The notes below the pieces were generated by a model that saw only the letters and a program-made list of their open reading frames with translations, was not told where the DNA came from and ran no database searches. DNA of 12,907 bases from Gammaproteobacteria bacterium. Its GTDB lineage: Bacteria > Pseudomonadota > Gammaproteobacteria > Steroidobacterales > MnTg04. The stretch is from positions 1 to 12,907 of the forward strand of contig JAPUHG010000006.1 in assembly GCA_027297845.1 (NCBI GenBank). Direction: 5' to 3'. The translations under genes and the position numbers were made by a program. Shown here one piece after another: positions 1 through 7,005 of this stretch; positions within the stretch are counted from its first letter, which is position 1, and every line of letters starts with the position of its first letter.

Positions 1-742
1 TATCAAACAATGCATAAGCGGCTGCGTTGGCGGCCTCCACAATCCGCCAGGTTTCGACCAGATCGCCAAAATCGATAATGGCAGTAATAGTCGTTTCGTC
101 GTGATCGATCAGCAGGTTGTGGTCGTTTGCGTCTCCGTGAATGATGGATTTTCTTAGTTCTGTATCCAGACGGTCGACTGCCGCCAGGCTGCGCTCGAGC
201 ATATAGCCTGCGAGTTCGCGACGAACCGGATCCTTGACCGGTCCTGCGCCGGCACGCAGATCCTTCCCCTGTGCAAGATCCCACCGCAGATACCGCCTGG
301 CCTTGTCATCGTCAAAACGGGAAAGAACTCTGTCGAGACGGCCCATGACCGCCCCAAGCTCGTGTGGAGATCTGTATTTTGGATCGATTGAGGCCTGGAC
401 CCGCCCCGGCAAATACCTGACCATCCATGCCAGCCACGGCTCACCGTCAAATTCTACGCGTGGCAGGCCATTTTCAAGAGCCGGCTTGTGGGACGGCGTG
501 GCCACCCCCGGATTTCTCCGGGCCAGAAAATTCAACACGTGGCATTGCAACTCGATCGAGTCGGCCAGGCTGGCGGGGCTCAGCTTCAACACCCACTGCG
601 TGCCCGCAGCTTCCCTAATTCTAAAAATATGCCCTTCGCAACCATACAGGCGACCGGCTGTACCACTAATACCAAAGTGGTCCCGCGCAATGCAGACGGC
701 ATCGCCCAGCAAGCCCCGTTCTTTTTCGTCCCTTGCGGTCAA
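1..742 (-). CDS. APH-fold small-molecule phosphotransferase, partial at left edge
   Basis: This minus-strand frame stays open to the window edge and shows the first 247 residues of a kinase with the aminoglycoside/choline phosphotransferase fold. Visible motifs are a VLKL strand with Lys53, a candidate partner Glu64, the catalytic loop HGDANDHN (His202, Asp204, Asn209) and the metal-binding IIDFG (Asp224). The YLRWDLAQ stretch and the IIHGDAND loop recall the hydroxylysine/phosphoethanolamine-type kinases, which in many proteobacteria form the first domain of a long protein also carrying peptidase and class III aminotransferase domains. Whether that fusion exists here lies outside the window. 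The start is taken as TTG at 742-740: no ATG is available after the upstream in-frame TGA, and the TTG overlaps the stop of the DUF1232 gene as TTGA, which suggests translational coupling. The fold is secure. The substrate is unknown and the resemblance is from memory, not alignment. Confidence 0.8.
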   Translation of the reverse strand, partial: MTARDEKERGLLGDAVCIARDHFGISGTAGRLYGCEGHIFRIREAAGTQWVLKLSPASLADSIELQCHVLNFLARRNPGVATPSHKPALENGLPRVEFDGEPWLAWMVRYLPGRVQASIDPKYRSPHELGAVMGRLDRVLSRFDDDKARRYLRWDLAQGKDLRAGAGPVKDPVRRELAGYMLERSLAAVDRLDTELRKSIIHGDANDHNLLIDHDETTITAIIDFGDLVETWRIVEAANAAAYALFD

Positions 743-1260
743 CGTTTTTGTTTCTTTTTGCGTCTCCGTCGCATGCGCTCAAGGAGTTGCCGTCGCCGCG
801 ACTCCAGCCAGCCATCACGCCCGCCCTTATCGCCGGGCGCCCGTTTTTCTTCCCGGAATTGGCAAAAATCGCGATATGCATCCAGTTCGTGCTTCAAATC
901 GCGCGCCACCAGTTCGATCATGATGGCGTCATCCAGAAACCCCAACCCGGGAATGTGGTCTGGAATCAGATCATCCGGTTCGACAAAATATGCCAGCGCA
1001 TTCAGCGCTCGTTTCGTCTCGGGTGTGGGCAATCTGAATTCGTCATCGGTAATCATCGCCACCATCGTCTGCAGATGCTCCAGTCGCTGCGCCACGAACG
1101 CCGGAACTTTTATGTTTTCTACCTCGGCCAGCAATTTGCGGGTTGCCGAAATGATCTGCTCGGGCTCCGATTTTTTTGCCGCGCTGCGAGCTTCTCTCAT
1201 GATCAGGTCGAAATGACGCAAGTCGTTTTCACTAAGATCGAAACTGAGGCGCATTATCAT
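739..1260 (-). CDS. DUF1232 (YkvA-like) protein
   Basis: A 173-residue protein with a DUF1232 core at about residues 82-118. The signature is the PDDLIPDHIPGLGFLDDA stretch, which matches the family pattern of a short hydrophobic segment followed by D-IPD and G-DDA. The family is thought to be membrane-associated and has no established biochemical role. The N-terminal 75 residues are charged and probably helical. The C-terminus is extremely basic (a run of Arg and Lys) and could bind nucleic acid or acidic lipid; that is inference. The start at 1260 (ATG ATA ATG) is preceded by AAGAG at reasonable spacing. A longer frame beginning at 1347 reads into the divergent promoter region and is less likely. 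The stop overlaps the TTG start of the downstream kinase, so the two are probably one transcript. Confidence 0.8.
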   Translation of the reverse strand: MIMRLSFDLSENDLRHFDLIMREARSAAKKSEPEQIISATRKLLAEVENIKVPAFVAQRLEHLQTMVAMITDDEFRLPTPETKRALNALAYFVEPDDLIPDHIPGLGFLDDAIMIELVARDLKHELDAYRDFCQFREEKRAPGDKGGRDGWLESRRRQLLERMRRRRKKKQKR

Positions 1261-1337
1261 GGGTTTTTCTCTTGCAGTTATCAGTAAGGGCAGGCGACTA
1301 TAACGGATATTTTCCCGCACCGCATAAGCTTTGGTCC
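1261..1337. promoter_or_regulatory. Divergent intergenic region with overlapping -10-like boxes
   Basis: This 77-nt gap separates the starts of the DUF1232 gene (leftward) and the EamA transporter (rightward), so it must hold at least one promoter. The string ACTATAAC at 1297-1304 contains a TATAAC box on the plus strand (1299-1304) and a TATAGT box on the minus strand (1297-1302). Neither has a good -35 box at 16-18 nt. The nearest plus-strand candidate, TTGCAG at 1272-1277, is 21 nt away. The assignment rests mainly on gene arrangement. Confidence 0.3.
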
Positions 1338-2222
1338 ATGGCTGCAAAAGACATTTTCCTGACCCTTTTGATCAACCTGATTTGGGGTTTCAACGTGATC
1401 GTCGCCAAATACGGCGTCGGGCAGATTCCGCCAATTCTTTTTACATTCTTGCGATTTGCTATCGTCGCCGCGATCCTGCTTCCCGTGCTCAGGATACATC
1501 GGGGCCAAATGCACGCGATCATTTTTGTCGCGATTACTACCGGCTGCATTCATTTTACCCTGACCTACAAAGGGCTCGCGATGGCGGCCGATGTATCCAG
1601 CGTCGCCATTGCCATGCAACTCGGCATTCCATTCGCGACGGTATTGTCGATGGTGTTTCTCGGCGAGAAAATCAGGCTCTGGCGTTGGCTGGGCCTGCTG
1701 ATGGCTTTCGGCGGTATCATGCTGATCAGTTTCGATCCACATGTCTTCGCCTATCGCAACGCATTGTTTCTGGTCGTTCTTGGTTCACTGTTCGGCGCCA
1801 GCGGTCTGCTGGTTGCCAAAAAGCTGAAAGGGGTTGGCGTTTTTGAACTACAAAGCTGGATCGCGATGATTAGCTGGCCACTGCTTCTGGGCATGTCCCT
1901 GGTAACCGAACCGGGTCAGTTCGCGGTGTTGCAACAAGCCGATCTGTTGGTTTGGGGGGCTGTGCTTTATACGGCGCTGGCGGCCAGTGTTCTTGCCCAC
2001 AGCGCCATGTATTACCTGATCCAGCGTTATGATCTGTCGCTGGTCATGCCGACATTCCTGCTGGCCACCGTATTCGCGGTGATCTTCGGTGTCACGATGC
2101 TGGATGATCAATTGACAATGCGCATGATGGTTGGCGGTAGCTGCACATTGCTGGGCGTATTGTTGATCCTGATGCGCCAGGTTCGTAAACCGGGGACCGC
2201 GACGCCACCAGCGGCCACCTGA
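1338..2222 (+). CDS. EamA/DMT-superfamily inner-membrane transporter
   Basis: A 294-residue, strongly hydrophobic protein with the two-repeat architecture of the drug/metabolite transporter superfamily: about ten membrane helices in two EamA halves, roughly residues 5-133 and 142-280. Family hallmarks are the N-terminal LINLIWGFNVIVAKYG helix with its conserved Trp-Gly, and the end of the first repeat, FLGEKIRLWRWLGLLMAFGG. Members export or import small metabolites such as amino acids across the inner membrane. The substrate cannot be read from sequence. I chose the ATG at 1338 because it places the first helix at the N-terminus. The frame extends upstream to 1272, but that stretch is non-hydrophobic and sits in the divergent promoter region. 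No clear Shine-Dalgarno precedes 1338, so translation may be weak. Confidence 0.88.
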   Translation: MAAKDIFLTLLINLIWGFNVIVAKYGVGQIPPILFTFLRFAIVAAILLPVLRIHRGQMHAIIFVAITTGCIHFTLTYKGLAMAADVSSVAIAMQLGIPFATVLSMVFLGEKIRLWRWLGLLMAFGGIMLISFDPHVFAYRNALFLVVLGSLFGASGLLVAKKLKGVGVFELQSWIAMISWPLLLGMSLVTEPGQFAVLQQADLLVWGAVLYTALAASVLAHSAMYYLIQRYDLSLVMPTFLLATVFAVIFGVTMLDDQLTMRMMVGGSCTLLGVLLILMRQVRKPGTATPPAAT

Positions 2223-2246
2223 AAGCCACTGTTTCGGACTGCTCAG

Positions 2247-2287
2247 GCAATTCTCCGAATTGCGAACTGGGTCACGGTGGGCAATTC
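2247..2287 (+). repeat. Three-arm alternative hairpin in leader of small gene
   Basis: GCAATTC at 2247-2253 pairs perfectly with GAATTGC at 2257-2263 across a TCC loop. A second GCAATTC at 2281-2287 can pair with the same GAATTGC across a 17-nt loop. The two stems are mutually exclusive. The element lies between the EamA stop and the ribosome binding site of the 66-residue gene. No T tract follows, so it is not a plain intrinsic terminator. Function is unknown. Confidence 0.45.
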
Positions 2288-2300
2288 CGACCACGGGCTA

Positions 2301-2316
2301 AGGTACAGGCATACCT
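2301..2316 (+). repeat. Short inverted repeat just upstream of the ribosome binding site
   Basis: AGGTA at 2301-2305 pairs with TACCT at 2312-2316 around a six-base loop. It ends 7 nt before the AAGGAG ribosome binding site at 2324-2329. It could be a weak mRNA hairpin or an operator half-site pair. Five base pairs alone are not strong evidence. Confidence 0.3.
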
Positions 2317-2335
2317 AATGGCTAAGGAGCCCGGT

Positions 2336-2536
2336 ATGTCAGTGCAGAATCCAACAATTGGTGACCCGGAAGACCGTACCTACACGGATGTGCTGAGCTA
2401 TCTTCGTCAGGCTGAGCCCGACCAGGTCGCGGCGTTCCGCAAATACTTCCGCAGCTGCAAGAAGAAAGACAAAGACCGGATTGTCGGTCTTGACGGCATC
2501 ATGCGGGCGCTCGACGAGGTCGCAAGCGAAGACTAG
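2336..2536 (+). CDS. Small hypothetical protein, 66 residues
   Basis: I do not recognise this protein. It is soluble, with no signal peptide or membrane segment. It has a Pro/Asp-rich start, a helix-like stretch YTDVLSYLRQAEPDQVAAF, a strongly basic centre (FRSCKKKDKDR) and an acidic C-terminus. The alternation of helices and charge could suit a protein or nucleic-acid partner, but no motif proves this. The start at ATG 2336 is preferred over ATG 2318 because a strong AAGGAG sits at 2324-2329, six nt before it, inside the longer frame. The gene lies 113 nt after the transporter, has its own structured leader, and is followed directly by a terminator hairpin. This supports it being a real, separately controlled gene. 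Confidence 0.65.
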   Translation: MSVQNPTIGDPEDRTYTDVLSYLRQAEPDQVAAFRKYFRSCKKKDKDRIVGLDGIMRALDEVASED

Positions 2537-2554
2537 GGCGATTGCGCCTTTTTT
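2537..2554 (+). terminator. Short intrinsic terminator
   Basis: GGCG (2537-2540), loop ATTG and CGCC (2545-2548) form a short GC stem followed at once by six T residues (2549-2554). It starts immediately after the TAG stop of the 66-residue gene. The stem is only four pairs long, so efficiency may be modest. Confidence 0.55.
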
Positions 2555-2787
2555 GCCCTTCACGCCGATTCTATCCCCCCAACGAGCCCTTTGGCCTCTT
2601 CCAACTCATTGGAAGCAAAGCTTTTTCCTAATTGCTGCACTGCAAGAATGACGGTTTTCTCCGCTCGCGCTATATTGGTTCCATAACCCGACATCACCCG
2701 TCCGTTGACAAGCTGCCGGGCGCGCCAGGAGAAACACACGGATATCTCAATCCACATTCCAGACAGATCCACAGGGGGTAGACGCCA
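2555..2787. other. Intergenic stretch upstream of DUF465 gene
   Basis: No well-supported gene lies here. It contains the sigma70-type promoter described separately and, after it, about 105 nt of likely 5' leader. A minus-strand frame (2560-2772) is open but has only a GTG start without a ribosome binding site, so I do not call it as a gene. Confidence 0.5.
2648..2676 (+). promoter_or_regulatory. Candidate sigma70-type promoter for DUF465 gene
   Basis: ATGACG at 2648-2653 (four of six to TTGACA) is separated by exactly 17 nt from TATATT at 2671-2676 (five of six to TATAAT). Transcription would begin near 2683, leaving about 105 nt of leader before the ATG at 2788. Placement after a terminator and before a gene supports it. 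Confidence 0.42.
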
Positions 2788-3057
2788 ATGAGTGCAGATC
2801 TAATGAACATTGACTCAATACTGGGCCAGAATCACGATCTTCAGCATGAATTCCCGGAATTTTCGGAACTGATTGAAAAACTTTGGGGATCTGACGAGAA
2901 ATTTGCCCACCTCGCTGATGATTACACCAAACTGAATCGTGAAGTTATACGTATAGAACAAGGTGTCGAACCTCGAGATAATCAATATTGCGAAGACGTT
3001 AAAAAGAAACGTCTGCTGCACAAAGACCGCATATACGCCGTCCTCAAATCAAATTAA
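2788..3057 (+). CDS. YdcH/DUF465 family protein
   Basis: An 89-residue protein matching the DUF465 (YdcH-like) family along its length. The visible pattern is HEFPEFSELIEKLW, then SDEKFAHLADDYTKLNREV, IRIEQGVEP and a C-terminal KKKRLLHKDRIYAVLK. This is the usual family order of FPE, D-F--L---Y-L, I-RIE-G-EP and KK-RL-LKD-I. Members are small helical hairpin or coiled-coil proteins widespread in proteobacteria, and their molecular role is not settled. The N-terminus is about 20 residues longer than the conserved core. Start ATG 2788 has a purine-rich AGGGGG ending 9 nt upstream (2773-2778). An alternative ATG at 2803 lacks a ribosome binding site. The family assignment is strong by eye. Confidence 0.88.
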   Translation: MSADLMNIDSILGQNHDLQHEFPEFSELIEKLWGSDEKFAHLADDYTKLNREVIRIEQGVEPRDNQYCEDVKKKRLLHKDRIYAVLKSN

Positions 3058-3066
3058 TGCTGGAAA

Positions 3067-3086
3067 TCTGATCAGAAAGATCTGAT
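3067..3086 (+). repeat. Palindrome and overlapping hairpin after DUF465 gene
   Basis: TCTGATCAGA at 3067-3076 is a perfect 10-bp palindrome. Its right half, ATCAGA (3071-3076), can instead pair with TCTGAT at 3081-3086 across an AAGA loop. It lies 10 nt after the stop codon. There is no real T tract, so it may be a weak terminator, an operator, or an mRNA-end structure. Confidence 0.35.
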
Positions 3087-3229
3087 TGGATTGTGCCAGT
3101 TCCGGCTCCGCGACGTGCATGATGCTTCGCCAAAGGGCCAGGAGAAAGATAAGGCGTTCGAAGGATCCGTTTGTTTCCGCCGACAACGGGTCAGGCAAAT
3201 GCCATAGAACATAAGAAAGGAAAAGCGCC

Positions 3230-5281
3230 GTGAGCAGTTATCAATCTGCGGATATCCGCAACATTGCCCTTGTCGGGCATAGTGCGGCTGGCAAAACAAC
3301 GCTGGCCGAAACCTTGCTGAAAAAAACCGGGGCCATTCATACCCGAGGAAACGTTGAGCGAGGCAGCACCGTTTGTGATTTCGATCCCCACGAAAAAGAA
3401 CTGGGCCACTCACTGGAAACAACCATTTGCTTCATGGAACATGATGGCGCCCATATCAATTTGATCGACACACCCGGTTATCCTGATTTTGCCGGCCGCA
3501 GTATTGCCATTTTGCCAGCTGTTGAAACCGCCGCCGTCGTTATCAACGCTGAACACGGCATCGAACTCGTAACCCGGCGCATGATGGAAGTGGCCGCCAA
3601 AGACGGTCTGTGCCGAATGATCATCGTTAACCATATCGATGCGCCAGGCGTAAAGCTGCAACAGCTGATGACCGATATCAAGGAAGCGTTTGGCAACGAA
3701 TGCCTGCCCATCAACCTACCAGCCGATGGAGCGAAAAAAGTCGTTGACTGTTACTTCAAGCCAAATAACGAAGAGGCGGTCGATTTCTCGTCTGTCGAGG
3801 AAGCGCACACCGAAATAATCGACCAGGTTGTTGAACTCGACGAAGAGCTGATGGAGGTCTACCTGGAACAGGGCCAGGACATGCAACCGTCGCAGCTGCA
3901 CGATGTTTTCGAGAAAGCAATGCGCCGTGGCCACCTGGTCCCCGTCTGTTTCGTGTCTGCGGAAACCGGATCGGGGGTCAACCAATTGCTCAATGTTTTT
4001 GTACATCTCATGCCAAATCCAATGGAAGGAAACCCGCCGCCGTTTATCAAGGGCGAAGGAGACGCCGCAACAGCGGTCAAGGTTGAAGCTGACGAGGACA
4101 AACATGTGATCGCCCATGTCTTTAAGGTCATGGTCGATCCATTCATCGGGCGAATGGGAATATTCCGCATTCACCAGGGTACGATTACGCCAAATACCCA
4201 GCTTTTGATTGGCGATGCACGCAAGCCTTTCAAGGTATCCCATCTCTATCGTTTGCAGGGCAAAGAACATGTGGAAATGGCGAAAGGTATTCCGGGTGAT
4301 ATTTGCGCGGTAGCCAAAGTGGATGAAATCGAGTTTGGCGCGGTGTTGCATGATTCGCATGACGAGGACCGCTTCCACCTGGAGGCCGTTGCGAGTTCAC
4401 CGCCGATGCATGGTGTCGCCATTACACCGAGACGGCGGGGAGACGAGCAAAAACTGTCCGAAGCACTCTCAAAACTCGCGGCGGAAGACCCCAGCCTGGT
4501 CGTGGAACACGACGCGGCCGCCAACGAAACTGTCATGCGCGGCAGCGGCGAGCTTCACCTGCGCGCAATTATGGAACGCATGAAAGAACGCTTTCATGTC
4601 GAGGTAGATACCCGGCCACCAAGCATTCCTTATCGCGAGACGATTACTCGCAAAGCAGAAGGCCATCACCGGCACAGGAAACAAACTGGTGGCGCTGGCC
4701 AGTTTGGCGAAGTTTTTCTGCGTGTCGAGCCGCTGCCCCGGGACCACGGTTTCGAATTCGTTAGCAAGGTCGTCGGTGGCTCCATCCCTTACCAATTTAT
4801 TCCGGCGGTCGAAAAAGGTGTGCGCCAAGTGCTCTCCAGCGGCGCAATTGCCGGTTACACGATGCAGGACATCCGGGTGATCGTTTATGATGGCAAGCAC
4901 CATCCCGTTGATTCCAAGGAAGTCGCATTCGTCGCGGCTGGCAAGAAAGCCTTCATAGAGGCAATCAATCAGGCGAAGCCGATTATTCTCGAACCCATCG
5001 TCAAGGTCGAAATTACAGTACCCGGCGATCACATGGGTGACATCGCCGGTGATCTCTCCTCGCGTCGAGGCCGTATCAACGGCAACGAGGTCCTCACTGC
5101 CAACCAGGTCCGTATCGATGGCGAAGTGCCGTTGGCCGAGCTGGAGAACTACCAAACCCGTCTAGGCTCTTTGACCGGCGGGGTTGGCAGCTTCACGATG
5201 GCTTTCAGCCATTATCAGGCGGTACCAGCGCCTCTGCAGAAAGAGCTGTCGACTTCTTTTCAGGTCGCTGACAACGCCTGA
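3230..5281 (+). CDS. EF-G-like translational GTPase (divergent EF-G paralogue)
   Basis: This 683-residue protein has the full five-domain EF-G layout: GTPase domain at about 1-265, domain II near 290-375, III near 385-460, IV near 465-585 and V near 588-675. Domain IV keeps the GGAGQFGEV loop and the HPVDSKE tip, where His558 appears to match the conserved tip histidine of canonical EF-G. Domain V keeps LEPIVKVEITVPGDHMGDI and RRGRI. The G domain departs from the canonical form. The P-loop GHSAAGKT (16-23) is intact, but switch I reads ELGHSL in place of ERGITI, G3 is DTPGY (Tyr84 for the catalytic His) and G4 is NHID (134-137) for NKxD. These changes mark it as an EF-G2-type paralogue rather than the housekeeping translocase, which is normally encoded in the str operon. 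Ribosome binding is likely. GTPase activity and any translocation role are open. The GTG start at 3230 is preceded by AAAGGA, 8 nt upstream. Confidence 0.92.
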   Translation: MSSYQSADIRNIALVGHSAAGKTTLAETLLKKTGAIHTRGNVERGSTVCDFDPHEKELGHSLETTICFMEHDGAHINLIDTPGYPDFAGRSIAILPAVETAAVVINAEHGIELVTRRMMEVAAKDGLCRMIIVNHIDAPGVKLQQLMTDIKEAFGNECLPINLPADGAKKVVDCYFKPNNEEAVDFSSVEEAHTEIIDQVVELDEELMEVYLEQGQDMQPSQLHDVFEKAMRRGHLVPVCFVSAETGSGVNQLLNVFVHLMPNPMEGNPPPFIKGEGDAATAVKVEADEDKHVIAHVFKVMVDPFIGRMGIFRIHQGTITPNTQLLIGDARKPFKVSHLYRLQGKEHVEMAKGIPGDICAVAKVDEIEFGAVLHDSHDEDRFHLEAVASSPPMHGVAITPRRRGDEQKLSEALSKLAAEDPSLVVEHDAAANETVMRGSGELHLRAIMERMKERFHVEVDTRPPSIPYRETITRKAEGHHRHRKQTGGAGQFGEVFLRVEPLPRDHGFEFVSKVVGGSIPYQFIPAVEKGVRQVLSSGAIAGYTMQDIRVIVYDGKHHPVDSKEVAFVAAGKKAFIEAINQAKPIILEPIVKVEITVPGDHMGDIAGDLSSRRGRINGNEVLTANQVRIDGEVPLAELENYQTRLGSLTGGVGSFTMAFSHYQAVPAPLQKELSTSFQVADNA

Positions 5282-5292
5282 GCAGCAGGGCG

Positions 5293-5348
5293 TAACAAGC
5301 TGACGAAGGACTAGCGCGCTGTTAGGCGCTGCGCCTGAGCTTGTCAGG
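5293..5348 (+). repeat. REP-like palindromic element between EF-G-like and TPR genes
   Basis: TAACAAGCTGA (5293-5303) and TGAGCTTGTCA (5336-5346) form imperfect 11-nt inverted arms with two mismatches. They enclose a hairpin AGGCG-CTG-CGCCT (5324-5336). The right arm also holds its own hairpin, CCTGA-GCTTG-TCAGG (5334-5348). The CCTGAGCTTGTC core resembles an extragenic palindromic repeat often seen in proteobacterial genomes; this is from memory. It starts 12 nt after the EF-G-like stop and may protect or end that mRNA. No T tract follows. Confidence 0.4.
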
Positions 5349-5460
5349 ACAACCGCTTGTCTCAAGAGCCGCCAACCACCCTTTTCCATAGCTGTCCAAA
5401 CGGTTATTAGTACGCCATCGGTTTTGCGCCCGAGTATCCGGCGTGGATCGAAACGTGACC

Positions 5461-7005
5461 ATGATGAAACGACTGCTGACAATTATTCTTCTGCTCCCGG
5501 CACTGACCGGAGGTTTGGCAGTGGCTGGTATTCCGGAACTCGATGGACTGGTCGACCAGCGTCTCGACATCAATGTGGTTCCGGAACAGCTGCCAGAAAC
5601 ACTGCCGATCACGACCAGTAGTTCGCAAGCGCGAAAGTACTTCAGGCAGGCCCGTCAAAAACAGTGGAACTTTGATATCGATGGCGCCACTAAGCTTTAT
5701 CGCGAATCCTTGCAACATGACCCGGAGTTCGTTCGCGCTCATTTGCAGCTCAGCCTGCTGAATGTACCGAACGCGAACTGGCACCGGATCCGTGCCAATG
5801 CGAATCTTTATTTGCTGCCAAGAGGCGAACGACGGTTCGTCAAATCACTTCTCAAAAATAAGCTGCGGGCAGATTCACTGGGCGAGCTGGCGGAAACCTA
5901 TCCTGACGATGCCGAGGTGCTGTTGTACTTTGGGCGATCTCTTGCCCAGAGCGGTCAGTTTCCAGCGGCCAGGGACGCCTATCTCACTGCGGTAAAAAAA
6001 TACCCGGTTTCGGCTCTCGCATGGCAAAACCTCGGCAAACAGTATCTTGCGCTGAAGGATCATTATCGCGCCTATATCGCGTTTGAAAAGGAGAAATCAC
6101 TGATCCCGGACCGCGCACAGGCTTACCTGGCACTCGGCGGTTTCTACCTGAAGACGTGGAAATACGCTAAAGCCATGCGGATGGCGGAAAATGTGATCAG
6201 GATAGACCCGGGTCGCTGGCAGGGATATGTTTTGCTGGCCAACGCGTTGACCCTGAGCGGTGATTCCGGCGTCGCACAGGAAGTACTGGCTTCGCGACTC
6301 GATACCAAACCTGACTCAACACAACGTATCGAATACCAGATTGCCCTGGTCGACTCCTTGATTGACGATGGCAATTTCCCGAAGGCGATCAAGTACCTAA
6401 GTCAGCTTTACCACGAGACATCGATCAGCGACCAGGGTAACCCGCTCAGTGAGCGACAAGTTCGCGGCGGCGATATTTATTTTCTGAATCGGTTGGGCGA
6501 CACTTACCTTGAATATGGCGACTCTGGCTCCGCACAGGACGTTTATGACAACATCCTTAGAATCTGTGAGGAGTCACAAGAAGACAAGCACGGTCTCGTC
6601 GAGATTGAGAGTACCTATCTGTTTAATACGGCCCGGGTTGCATTGGTGCGGAAGAATGTTCGCAAGGCACAACAGTTAATCGTTACCCTGACCCGCATCG
6701 TATCGCAGAATGGCGATTTGCAAATTGAGCAAAAAATCGCGCAGCTTCAAGGCGAAATCCACCTGGCCTCGGGTGACCCGGAAGAGGCGATTCGATTCCT
6801 GAAAAAAGCCAATGCAAACAACCCGTATCTTCTCAACCTGCTGGCAACCGCCTACATGCGCGCCGGGAAAGAAGTTTTAGCGCACCAGTATTACAAAAAA
6901 GCCATCGAGTACAGTTCTTTCGACCAATATGAGTATGCCTTCGTGCGACACAAGGCCAGAGCGGCGCAGCGCCAGTCAGCCCCGCTGATTGTCGACCAGG
7001 AATAA
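5461..7005 (+). CDS. Exported TPR-repeat protein
   Basis: A 514-residue protein that opens with a signal peptide: a basic MKR start, a hydrophobic core LLTIILLLPALTGG, and a likely cleavage site after AVA near residue 22. The remainder is helical with repeated TPR-like patterns, clearest at about residues 53-87 and 150-260 (for example AWQNLGKQYLALKDHYRAYIA and AYLALGGFYLKTWKYAKA) and again near the C-terminus (EEAIRFLKKANANNPYLLNLL). It probably acts in the periplasm or at the outer membrane as a protein-interaction scaffold. No catalytic domain is visible. The C-terminal end has no membrane anchor. I chose ATG 5461. GTG 5443 in the same frame would add six residues, and ATG 5464 would remove one. 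None has a strong ribosome binding site. A weak promoter, TTTCCA (5383-5388), 16 nt, TATTAG (5405-5410), precedes it. The partner is unknown. Confidence 0.78.
   Translation: MMKRLLTIILLLPALTGGLAVAGIPELDGLVDQRLDINVVPEQLPETLPITTSSSQARKYFRQARQKQWNFDIDGATKLYRESLQHDPEFVRAHLQLSLLNVPNANWHRIRANANLYLLPRGERRFVKSLLKNKLRADSLGELAETYPDDAEVLLYFGRSLAQSGQFPAARDAYLTAVKKYPVSALAWQNLGKQYLALKDHYRAYIAFEKEKSLIPDRAQAYLALGGFYLKTWKYAKAMRMAENVIRIDPGRWQGYVLLANALTLSGDSGVAQEVLASRLDTKPDSTQRIEYQIALVDSLIDDGNFPKAIKYLSQLYHETSISDQGNPLSERQVRGGDIYFLNRLGDTYLEYGDSGSAQDVYDNILRICEESQEDKHGLVEIESTYLFNTARVALVRKNVRKAQQLIVTLTRIVSQNGDLQIEQKIAQLQGEIHLASGDPEEAIRFLKKANANNPYLLNLLATAYMRAGKEVLAHQYYKKAIEYSSFDQYEYAFVRHKARAAQRQSAPLIVDQE

Noticed and set aside
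739..1347. Longer DUF1232 protein starting at 1347
   Set aside because: The added N-terminus would overlap the EamA start region and the divergent promoter. The ATG at 1260 has a ribosome binding site and begins the protein-like part.
2560..2772. Minus-strand open frame of 70 codons between the orphan gene and the DUF465 gene
   Set aside because: It starts with GTG, has no Shine-Dalgarno at the GTG or at internal ATGs, runs antisense through a good plus-strand promoter, and shows no family motif. A real gene is possible but not supported.
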